Assembly (NCBI GenBank): GCA_002796135.1
Contig: PCWB01000042.1
Coordinates: 1-41,295 of the forward strand
Source: Candidatus Omnitrophica bacterium CG11_big_fil_rev_8_21_14_0_20_41_12
Lineage (GTDB): Bacteria > Omnitrophota > Gorgyraeia > Gygaellales > Profunditerraquicolaceae
DNA: 41,295 bases
Direction of reading: 5' to 3'
Below are positions 26,688 to 34,953 of the stretch, in pieces (within the stretch, counting starts at the first letter, position 1; each line of letters starts with the position of its first letter). Below the pieces are notes generated by a model. The model searched no databases, had not been told where the DNA came from, and saw only the letters and a list, made by a program, of their open reading frames with translations. The position numbers and the translations under genes were made by a program.

Positions 26688-29600
26688 ATGAAAACTAAAA
26701 GAAAACAAGTTAAAGCGAAATATTATTTGAATAAACTTGGCGAATTTGTTATAGAAAACTATAACTACTCCAAGCCTTTCGCTAATTTTTTCCCGGGGAT
26801 TGCCGGAAAATACGGCATTCCGATGTGGGTCTTCTACGTCAACCGCGGACAATGCATCGCCAGCTTCGGAATCAAAGATAAAGACCACTCAATCCTGGAA
26901 TTTTTTCCTGCAAATAAATCCTGGCAATTTGTATCCAGCCATGGCTTCCGCACTTTCATAAAAATAAACTCCGCAAAAGAACCTGTTTATTACGAACCTT
27001 TTCATAACGGCTTCGCCAATTTAAAATACGAAATACGCAATTCTATGCGCATGACTTCCGGCAGGCTTATCTTAGAAGAAGAAAACCGCACCCTCGGGCT
27101 TAAAACTTGCGTGGAATATTTTAATATTCCTAATGCTACTTATGCCGGATTAAGCCGCACAGTAAGCATTGAAAATACCTCAAATAAACCCAAATCCCTA
27201 GAGCTCATTGACGGGCTGCCTCAGATTATTCCTTTTGGTACAAATAATTTCTTTTTAAAAAAGATGAACCGGACTATTGAAGCCTGGATGAAAATTGACA
27301 ACCTGGATAAAAATGTCCCCTTTTACAGGCTTGCCGTCGACCCCCCTGATCGGCCGGAAGTCGTGCATATCGAAGAGGGAAATTTCTATCTGGGTTTTCA
27401 TTTTATCGGCACTAAAGCAAAACTTGTTCCTCCGATTGTAGATCCGCAAGCAGTTTTCGGAGAAGTAACTGATTTTTCCTACCCGGCAAATTTCTTAGCC
27501 GGCCCTAAGTTTGCTTACCCTGCCAAGCAAGCGACCAAAAGCAAAACTCCCAGCGCCTTGCTTTTATTGAGCTTAAGCCTGAAACCAAAAGAACAGAAAA
27601 AATTTTATGCGGTAATCGGCCAAGCCCATAATACAAAAACCCTTAACAGCTGCGTCAGTAAAATTACAAAATTTGGCTATATCGAGAATAAATTGGCTCA
27701 GAATGACCAGCTGCTCATGAAATTAAAGAATAATATCTTGACTCAAAGCAACAGCCCAGAATTTAATTTATATGCCGGCCAGACTTATCTGGATAATATT
27801 ATGCGCGGCGGTTACCCTGAAATTTTCAAATCAGGCGTAATTTTCTACCTCTATTCGCGTAAGCATGGCGACCTGGAAAGAGATTATAATAATTTTCAGC
27901 TACAGCCGACCTATTTCTCTCAAGGTAACGGCAACTACCGTGATATCAACCAAAACCGCCGCAACGACCTTTGGTTTAACCCGGAAATCGGGACAGAGAA
28001 CATTATCTTTTTCATGAATTTGATTCAAACCGATGGCTTTAATCCTTTAGTAGTAAAAGGCGAAAGCTTCTTGATCAATGACGGAATTAATTTGGATGAT
28101 CTTTTTATAAATACAGTTGAGAGCAACAGCATCGACAAATTAAAACATTTCTTTAAAAAAACTTTCACTCCGGGAGAGCTCATTCTTTTTATCGAAAGCA
28201 ATAACCTGAAACTTCAAAGTTCCTACGATAATCTTCTGGAAATTATTCTTTCCTCTGCGCATAAAATACAGGAAGCTGAACACGCCGAAGGTTTCTGGAC
28301 TGACCATTGGACCTATAACCTGGATCTCATCGACAGCTATCTTGGAATTTACCCGGAGAAATTTAATGAGCTTTTCTTTAACCAAAAGGTCTTCTCTTTT
28401 TATGACAACTCAGAGGTTGTCAGGCCGCGCAACGAAAAATACGTTCTTTATAACAAAGAGCCTCGTCAATTACATTCTCTTACTCTTGATTCCGCCAAGA
28501 AAGAGATGCTGCGCAAACGCCTTAGCAATCCTCACCTTTTAAGGACGCAGCATGGAAACGGTGAGATTTATTATACCACCCTTATTTCCAAGCTGTTGTG
28601 CTTGGCAGCCAATAAGCTTGCTTCACTTGATGCCTTTGGCGTGGGGATTGAGATGGAGGCTAATAAACCTAACTGGTTTGATTCGCTAAACGGACTTCCT
28701 GCCCTTTTTGGATCAAGCAGCTGTGAAACTTTTGAGTTAAAACGCCTGTTAAGATTAATCAAGAGAGTACTTGAAAGCGCGCAGGTTAATGAGATTGAAC
28801 TTGCCGAAGAAATTGCTGATTTTATTGAAAAACTTACGGAGCTGTTTTCAGAAGATGCATTCAGCTTCTGGGATAAAAGTAATACTATAAAAGAAGATTA
28901 CCGCCAAAGAGTCCGCTTGGGATTTTCCGGTAACCCGGTTAATTTACCAGTAGCTAAGCTTATTAACTTTGTAGATGCAGCTTTAGAGAAAATCGAAACA
29001 GGTTTAAATAAAGCCTTGGATAAAAAATCAGGTATTTATAATTCGTATTTTATTAATGAAGTAGTCGAATATGATCTGGTTAAAGATCACTATATAAAAC
29101 CTAAAAAATTTGTGCAAAAGCCAACGCCATTTTTCCTTGAAGGACAAATGCATGCCTTAAGACTTTGCTCAGACAATAATCAACTCTTAGCCCTCCATAA
29201 AGCAACTAAGCAAAGCGAGCTTTTTGATAAAAAACTAAAGATGTATAAAGTAACGGCTAACCTTGACTCCATGCCTGAAGAAATTGGCAGATGCCGGGTA
29301 TTTGCTCCGGGCTGGCTGGAAAATGAATCCATCTGGCTACATATGGAATATAAGTACATCCTCGAAATGCTTAAAGCCGGTTTAACCGATGAGTTTTACG
29401 CTGAATTTAAAAATGTTCTGGTCCCTTTTCAAAATCCCCAGAGATATGGCCGAAGCATATTAGAAAACTCTTCTTTTATCGTCAGCAGCGCTTTTGAGGA
29501 CAAAGAATTGCAGGGTAATGGTTTTGTTGCCCGCTTAAGCGGTTCCACCGCAGAGTTTATCCACATTTGGCTCCTGATGAATATCGGAGCCTGCCCCTTT

Positions 29601-29897
29601 TCACTGAATAAAAGCGGCGAGCTTAATCTAACCCTTAAACCGTCATTACCCGGGTGGCTGTTTCCCAAAAACGGTAGATATTCTTTTAATTTCTTAAGCC
29701 AGATTATGATAACCTATCATAATCCAAAACGAAAGAATACCTTTGGTGATTCGACGAAAAATTCGGTGAGTATCAAAAAGATCGTTCTTTTGGATAATAA
29801 TTCACCCGTAGAAATAAATTCCTCAGTGATACCATCCCCCTACGCACAAGCAATCAGGTCGCGTAAAATCAAAAAAATCGATATTTATTTAGAATAA
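26688..29897 (+). CDS. Large cellobiose phosphorylase-like glycoside phosphorylase/hydrolase family protein (substrate unknown)
   Basis: FFPGIAGKYGIPMWVFYVNRGQCIASFGIKDKDHSILEFFPANKSWQ..GFRTFIKI and FWTDHWTYNLDLIDSYLGIYPE resemble proteins annotated as cellobiose phosphorylase-like (GH94/GH161-type architecture); from memory only. Confidence 0.6.
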   Translation: MKTKRKQVKAKYYLNKLGEFVIENYNYSKPFANFFPGIAGKYGIPMWVFYVNRGQCIASFGIKDKDHSILEFFPANKSWQFVSSHGFRTFIKINSAKEPVYYEPFHNGFANLKYEIRNSMRMTSGRLILEEENRTLGLKTCVEYFNIPNATYAGLSRTVSIENTSNKPKSLELIDGLPQIIPFGTNNFFLKKMNRTIEAWMKIDNLDKNVPFYRLAVDPPDRPEVVHIEEGNFYLGFHFIGTKAKLVPPIVDPQAVFGEVTDFSYPANFLAGPKFAYPAKQATKSKTPSALLLLSLSLKPKEQKKFYAVIGQAHNTKTLNSCVSKITKFGYIENKLAQNDQLLMKLKNNILTQSNSPEFNLYAGQTYLDNIMRGGYPEIFKSGVIFYLYSRKHGDLERDYNNFQLQPTYFSQGNGNYRDINQNRRNDLWFNPEIGTENIIFFMNLIQTDGFNPLVVKGESFLINDGINLDDLFINTVESNSIDKLKHFFKKTFTPGELILFIESNNLKLQSSYDNLLEIILSSAHKIQEAEHAEGFWTDHWTYNLDLIDSYLGIYPEKFNELFFNQKVFSFYDNSEVVRPRNEKYVLYNKEPRQLHSLTLDSAKKEMLRKRLSNPHLLRTQHGNGEIYYTTLISKLLCLAANKLASLDAFGVGIEMEANKPNWFDSLNGLPALFGSSSCETFELKRLLRLIKRVLESAQVNEIELAEEIADFIEKLTELFSEDAFSFWDKSNTIKEDYRQRVRLGFSGNPVNLPVAKLINFVDAALEKIETGLNKALDKKSGIYNSYFINEVVEYDLVKDHYIKPKKFVQKPTPFFLEGQMHALRLCSDNNQLLALHKATKQSELFDKKLKMYKVTANLDSMPEEIGRCRVFAPGWLENESIWLHMEYKYILEMLKAGLTDEFYAEFKNVLVPFQNPQRYGRSILENSSFIVSSAFEDKELQGNGFVARLSGSTAEFIHIWLLMNIGACPFSLNKSGELNLTLKPSLPGWLFPKNGRYSFNFLSQIMITYHNPKRKNTFGDSTKNSVSIKKIVLLDNNSPVEINSSVIPSPYAQAIRSRKIKKIDIYLE

Positions 29898-29902
29898 AAA
29901 AT

Positions 29903-32665
29903 TTAGAATTTGCGGCGGTAATAAGCGCGGATAATGTGGGCAGTGTCGATTGTAAGTAAGCTTCCTCCGGTAGGATCATACATCCTACCGATAACGCTAG
30001 AGTTACCTTCTCCGTATTGCAGGTTAAATTCGCTATCTTTTGAGGGCAAGTATCTAAACTCAGAGAAAAAATTATGGTGACCGGTGAGTCCGGAATTCGT
30101 GACAGGATTCTTCCAGCGCGAATAAGTATATTTAAAAGAAAACCCTATTTTTTCAGTAAGCTCATAAACAAACTGCAGTCCTAAATGATTCATATTATCA
30201 GAGTTTTGCCCGGCTGACATAAAATCATTGTAAGTATAGTCTAAATAGATATTCATTTTATCCATCGGTAACAAATTTATCCCTGCCTTATAAATGTTAT
30301 AGAATGGGTAAGGTGCTTGTTCAAAAACTCCCTGACCATAAAGCCATCTGTTCCAACCAGTATAAGCCTTGCCGTTTTCATAATAAATCCTGCTGAGGCT
30401 ACCACTATTTAAAAGGCCGTTGGGAAAATTACCATAAGATAGATAATAATCGTTAGTTCTTTCCCAGGTTAAATTTGCGCTTATCCACTTCTCAAAAGCA
30501 TACTCTAACCCTAAAGAACCTGTTTTTATGCTCGGGTCTGCCCCATCAGGAACTACAGTATTAGCTATGCCATTATTAGTATCCGGATCAATGTCAAAAG
30601 GATCAATCCCTCCTACAGTATGCGGTAGATTCTGATAAAGTAACAGGCTTTTTAAAGTTAACTTTTCAATAGGCTTATAGGTTATTTCGTCTCTGGCAAC
30701 CGTTTCAACATATTTACCGCTGGATCGATGCACGTTACGCACATCAAAAAGATTGCTGAATTTATCCTCATACACAACTTCATTCCTAAAACCGATCGAG
30801 CTTCTCCCTGAATCGATACCATCACCGATACGGGTGGCATTAATCGAATATTCGTCAGCATAATTTGAGCTTAAACCTGGACTGAAATATCCAAAATTTT
30901 TGCGGAAAGATATGTGCCTACTCCAGAAAGCATCATCCCGAGTATCCCTGTATTCAGAGAGCGAAGAATCAAATCCATCATCCATGCGTGCCAGGAAAAA
31001 TCTGGACTTAACCATAAGCGGTTCATCTTTTTCTCGCCTGATTTGATTATAAGTATCGGTTAAAGAAATAATATCTTTCTGGGGATAACGGTTAATAATA
31101 GTGAAATAGTAGGCGTTTCCCCGGGCCTCTGTATTATACTGAGTATTAGTTTGATCATAATAAGATTGTGAAGTCAAAACTTCAGCCTGAGCTTTAAGTC
31201 CGGGGATAACCTCATAACTTAAATCACCGCCACCGACATAATTTCTACTGTCTGTTTTATTCTTATCATTTACATTAAGCCCTGTGCGGCTGGTAAAAGT
31301 TGCTCCGACTAATAAATTATTCAAGACCTTATGCTTGAAACGGCTGGCAGTGATATAATTATCCACCTGTTCGTAATCCTGCCATAGGTCTTTGGGAGAA
31401 GCTACTGTGGTGCTAAAAGAAGTCGCATCTGCAGAGCCTAAAACAAAAGAAAAGCCGCGTAAAGCTGTTAGATATCTTCCTGTGCTATCGCGGATAGTGG
31501 AGTAAGTATCATCCCATTTGCCTTTTCTGAAACTAATCGGTGTTGCTGTTGAATTATAGTTACCCGGTGAATATTTTCTAAGCCATGGGCTAGCTGCCCA
31601 CCAAGTATGATGGTTAGTAATCTGCAGGGGATCATCGGATAAATAAGCTTGATTTTCATAGGCAATTGGGAAAGCACGGAATTTAACTCCAGCTTCTTCG
31701 TTAAGATAATCAAACCATAGTTCCCTGACCGGCTGGAACGTACGCTGGATCTTAGTCTCAGGAATTGAGAATACATTTGTATAAGCAGAGGTGATAGTTG
31801 TGGGTAAAATCCTACCGTTGACTACCTTAATTTCAGGTAAATTAAAAGTATCTCCGTTTGCTAAGGTATAGACCGTATCATTTAAGGTGTAGCCGGTATT
31901 TGACCAGTAACGTAACTCCATTTCTGCAGAATCACCCCCTGCTCCGACAACCGTAAATTTATTGCTTTTCCCAGTAAAACTCCAAGGATCGACCGTAATG
32001 TTAGTATGAAAATTAAATCCCGTTTGATTTTCTGTATCAAGGTTTGCAGAAAAGCTATCATAAACTCTCACGTCAAAAGTATTGAATCTGTTGTTGTAGG
32101 CATCCGTAGAAAGCAGCCGCCAATTCCTCTCATTCATATCATAATTTGCGCATTTCCAAATAAACTCATTCGGAGTAACTCCAAAACTAGCTTGCATATC
32201 TCCGCTGATTCTTAGTTTCCCGATTTTCTTGCCTTCTCCGAGATCGTTTTCATCTACAGGATTATTTACGTCAATATAGGCCGCAGGCTTAATATCTTTG
32301 CTGCCCTCTAAATTACTAAGCGCAAAATTCATCGCTCCTTCTCTGGATAATTCTGGTTTTGGTGCCTGGGCGATTAAAACATTTTTTGCGGGTATTTTAG
32401 TTATGGTTGGAACAGGCTCAATCGATGAATTTTCGCTGAATATTTTATTTACATAATCCTTTGCGGTTGGGTTGGTCGGATCAAGCAGAAGCACCTTATT
32501 AAATTCATGCAGGGCATCGTCAACCTTGCCCAAAGAATAATAGCTCTTGCCAAGCTCACAAAGATAATCTACTGCTTGGCTTTGGGCAAAAGAAGGAGTA
32601 ATTAACAAAAAAAGCGCTAAAACAACTAGCGCCATCGCGTTGTATCTAATAATTAGCTTTTTCAT
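29903..32665 (-). CDS. TPR-bearing outer-membrane beta-barrel-like protein
   Basis: Signal peptide MKKLIIRYNAMALVVLALFLLITPSFAQSQA, one or two TPRs (LGKSYYSLGKVDDALHEFNKVLLLDPTNP), then long alternating aromatic strands ending ...YYRRKF (terminal Phe). Confidence 0.7.
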   Translation of the reverse strand: MKKLIIRYNAMALVVLALFLLITPSFAQSQAVDYLCELGKSYYSLGKVDDALHEFNKVLLLDPTNPTAKDYVNKIFSENSSIEPVPTITKIPAKNVLIAQAPKPELSREGAMNFALSNLEGSKDIKPAAYIDVNNPVDENDLGEGKKIGKLRISGDMQASFGVTPNEFIWKCANYDMNERNWRLLSTDAYNNRFNTFDVRVYDSFSANLDTENQTGFNFHTNITVDPWSFTGKSNKFTVVGAGGDSAEMELRYWSNTGYTLNDTVYTLANGDTFNLPEIKVVNGRILPTTITSAYTNVFSIPETKIQRTFQPVRELWFDYLNEEAGVKFRAFPIAYENQAYLSDDPLQITNHHTWWAASPWLRKYSPGNYNSTATPISFRKGKWDDTYSTIRDSTGRYLTALRGFSFVLGSADATSFSTTVASPKDLWQDYEQVDNYITASRFKHKVLNNLLVGATFTSRTGLNVNDKNKTDSRNYVGGGDLSYEVIPGLKAQAEVLTSQSYYDQTNTQYNTEARGNAYYFTIINRYPQKDIISLTDTYNQIRREKDEPLMVKSRFFLARMDDGFDSSLSEYRDTRDDAFWSRHISFRKNFGYFSPGLSSNYADEYSINATRIGDGIDSGRSSIGFRNEVVYEDKFSNLFDVRNVHRSSGKYVETVARDEITYKPIEKLTLKSLLLYQNLPHTVGGIDPFDIDPDTNNGIANTVVPDGADPSIKTGSLGLEYAFEKWISANLTWERTNDYYLSYGNFPNGLLNSGSLSRIYYENGKAYTGWNRWLYGQGVFEQAPYPFYNIYKAGINLLPMDKMNIYLDYTYNDFMSAGQNSDNMNHLGLQFVYELTEKIGFSFKYTYSRWKNPVTNSGLTGHHNFFSEFRYLPSKDSEFNLQYGEGNSSVIGRMYDPTGGSLLTIDTAHIIRAYYRRKF

Positions 32666-32674
32666 ATTGCTATT

Positions 32675-32702
32675 ATTATATACAACCTGAAAATTATGTC
32701 AA
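32675..32702 (-). promoter_or_regulatory. Fully consensus sigma70 promoter of the TPR/barrel gene
   Basis: Minus strand TTGACA-N16-TATAAT; -10 lies 9 nt before ATG 32665. Confidence 0.75.
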
Positions 32703-32708
32703 TAAAAA

Positions 32709-33047
32709 TTATCCGGTTTGTCCGCTTAGTTTGGCCGAGACGGTAAGCTCAACGTTTAAGGTGTGGGAGAATAAAATAAGCAGCAATTTTCCTCCATTTT
32801 CAGCTATCAGGCTTCCTTTAACTTTACAGAAGAAATGTTCACGATTGGCTTTGGATTTTTTTTCTTTTAAAACAAAAAGATATGGTTTAGGCCTAAGGGC
32901 ATCTTTACTCTGTATCTGCTTTACCAGGTAGGTAAAATGGCGCCGCACAACGCTATGCACCCCCTCTTTATCGGCGATCTCGGAGCTAGCGATAATCTTT
33001 CTGCCTCTTTCAGAAGAAGTTAGGTTTTTAAACAGTAAATCTCTCAT
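32709..33047 (-). CDS. Hypothetical protein, 112 aa
   Basis: Intact ORF in a gap, preceded by an AAGGG-like SD; no recognised family. Confidence 0.6.
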   Translation of the reverse strand: MRDLLFKNLTSSERGRKIIASSEIADKEGVHSVVRRHFTYLVKQIQSKDALRPKPYLFVLKEKKSKANREHFFCKVKGSLIAENGGKLLLILFSHTLNVELTVSAKLSGQTG

Positions 33048-33062
33048 TTTTCCCTTATAGTT

Positions 33063-33091
33063 AGCCGGGTTGCCTTAACGGCAACCCGGCT
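33063..33091 (-). promoter_or_regulatory. Strong 12-bp stem hairpin in the leader of the 112-aa ORF
   Basis: AGCCGGGTTGCC-N5-GGCAACCCGGCT perfect inverted repeat, 15 nt upstream of the start codon; no T-tract. Confidence 0.55.
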
Positions 33092-33138
33092 CCCCTCTCC
33101 GTGGCTGGTGGGGAATTATTACGCTTAAGTATGCAACC

Positions 33139-33170
33139 AAAAAAAAGCCAATTCAAGAGTATTTGGCTTT
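33139..33170 (-). terminator. Rho-independent terminator downstream of plsY (second of two)
   Basis: Minus strand AAAGCCAA-N11-TTGGCTTT followed by a T-run. Confidence 0.8.
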
Positions 33171-33191
33171 AAAAAGAAAGCGTTTGCTTTC
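33171..33191 (-). terminator. Rho-independent terminator downstream of plsY (first of two)
   Basis: Minus strand GAAAGC-AAAC-GCTTTC-TTTTT. Confidence 0.7.
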
Positions 33192-33207
33192 CGATAGAAT
33201 GAAGATT

Positions 33208-33849
33208 TTAACTTACGGATTTTTTAAAATACAGACGGGGTTCTTTGCCCTGGAATATCCTTTCCAGGTTTGCTTTGTGGCGGAAAATCACAAAAATACA
33301 GAGTAAAAAGCTCACTAAAACCAGGCCAAGCGGTTGTCTAAAAAAAAGGGAAAGAGTTGGCAAGGCTACAGCAGCTGAAATTGAAGCTAAAGAGACCATT
33401 CTAAAAGAAAAAAATACGATAAACCAGATCAAAATTATTAACTCGATTACGATATTTAAACCGGAAACTTTAAAAGCAAGCCCCAGCAATACCCCAAACG
33501 TAGTAGCAATTCCCTTCCCGCCCTTAAACTGTAAGAATACTGTCCAATTATGGCCGCAAATACAACATAACCCCATGAGAATAAACAAGTTTTGCGCCTG
33601 CAGCAAAGTAATTTTGTCCGCAAAATAATTTCCTAAAAATATAACCGTAATAAAACCTTTTAATATATCTAGAACCAATACAACTACACCTGGTCCCCTG
33701 CCTAAGGCGCGCATGGCATTAGTTGCCCCCACATTACCTGAGCCAACCTTACGGATGTCGATTCCTTTGAGAACCTTACCAAAAAGATAAGCGGTGGGTA
33801 TTGAGCCTAAAAAATAACTAGCCAATAGTGCGACGATTATCCAAAGCAT
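33208..33849 (-). CDS. plsY: Acyl-phosphate:glycerol-3-phosphate acyltransferase
   Basis: YFLGSIPTAYLFGKVLKGIDIRKVGSGNVGATNAMRALG, GHNWTVFLQFKGGKGIATTFGVLLG. Confidence 0.97.
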   Translation of the reverse strand: MLWIIVALLASYFLGSIPTAYLFGKVLKGIDIRKVGSGNVGATNAMRALGRGPGVVVLVLDILKGFITVIFLGNYFADKITLLQAQNLFILMGLCCICGHNWTVFLQFKGGKGIATTFGVLLGLAFKVSGLNIVIELIILIWFIVFFSFRMVSLASISAAVALPTLSLFFRQPLGLVLVSFLLCIFVIFRHKANLERIFQGKEPRLYFKKSVS

Positions 33850-34381
33850 ATAGAATTTTAAACCCCCTCTTTACGTAATCAAACCCTGAAATAACGGTAA
33901 GAATCACGGCCGGCCACCAAATAAATTTGGCAAAGTTCAATTGTAATAAAACACAAATAACCGAAAGCATCTGAAAGGTAGTGGTAAACTTGCCCCATTT
34001 TGTAGGATAGACATTAATTGTCTGCTTAACCATATAAATAACTATCGCTCCCATAATAATAATCAGATCACGTGAAATTATAATGAAGCTTACCCAAAGC
34101 GGGAAATGTAAATCCAGTTTACTCATGGGAGACAAAAATATAAAAGCGCTCATCAATAAAAGCTTATCTCCCAGAGGATCTAGAATTAATCCGGCTTTTG
34201 ATTGCATCTTGGCGCGCCTGGCGATAAAACCATCTAGCCCGTCAGAAATAACTCCTAAAATAAATATAATTAAAGCTAAGTCTTTTAAATATGCTTTTTG
34301 GGGAGAATAATATACCAAGCAGGCAATAAAAAACGGGACGCTTAAAATACGAAATGTGGAGATTTTATTTGCGATATTCAC
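33818..34381 (-). CDS. pgsA: CDP-diacylglycerol-glycerol-3-phosphate 3-phosphatidyltransferase
   Basis: NIANKISTFRILSVPFF, CDP-alcohol phosphatidyltransferase motif DGLDGFIARRAKMQSKAGLILDPLGDKLL. Confidence 0.95.
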   Translation of the reverse strand: MNIANKISTFRILSVPFFIACLVYYSPQKAYLKDLALIIFILGVISDGLDGFIARRAKMQSKAGLILDPLGDKLLLMSAFIFLSPMSKLDLHFPLWVSFIIISRDLIIIMGAIVIYMVKQTINVYPTKWGKFTTTFQMLSVICVLLQLNFAKFIWWPAVILTVISGFDYVKRGFKILYALDNRRTIG

Positions 34382-34953
34382 TTAATCACCCGTATACGTT
34401 GCGCTGGCCAATAAATAACCATCGCTTTGCCTAAGAGGTCATCCTTTGGCACAAACCCCCAATAACGGCTGTCCTTGGAAGAAGTAGAGTTATCCCCTAA
34501 GACAAAATAACTGTCTTTGGGTACAACAATCTTCTGCCCATCGGAAGCAAATTCACCTCTGTTGTAATAATAAATCTGGTTGAAAATTTGCTCCATAGCA
34601 GGCTTGTCATTCACATAAATAGAGCCGCCCTTAATTTCAATTGTTTCTCCCGGAAGGCCGACTAATCTTTTAATAAAATCCTTCTTTTTATCTTCAGGAT
34701 AAATAAAAACAACTACATCACCGCGTTTGGGCTCCCTTAACGCAGGCAAGCGCCAATTTGTAAAAGGAACTTTTGAGCCGTAAATAAATTTGTTTACCAG
34801 TATAAGGTCTCCCTCAATCAGGGTCATGCGCATTGATCCGGTAGGAATCTTAAAAGCCTGTACCACAAAAGCACGGATAACCATGGCCAATAAAAATGCA
34901 ACAACGATTGACTCCACCCAATCACGTAATACGGATTTTTTCTTAAGACTCAT
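34378..34953 (-). CDS. lepB: Signal peptidase I
   Basis: FKIPTGSMRMTLIEGDLILVNKF, RGDVVVFIYPEDKKKDFIKRLVGLPGETIE, YFVLGDNSTSSKDSRYWGFVP. Confidence 0.96.
   Translation of the reverse strand: MSLKKKSVLRDWVESIVVAFLLAMVIRAFVVQAFKIPTGSMRMTLIEGDLILVNKFIYGSKVPFTNWRLPALREPKRGDVVVFIYPEDKKKDFIKRLVGLPGETIEIKGGSIYVNDKPAMEQIFNQIYYYNRGEFASDGQKIVVPKDSYFVLGDNSTSSKDSRYWGFVPKDDLLGKAMVIYWPAQRIRVIK

Noticed and set aside
31468-31776. 102-aa minus-strand ORF inside the barrel gene
   Set aside because: Alternative frame within the intact 920-aa ORF; no independent support.
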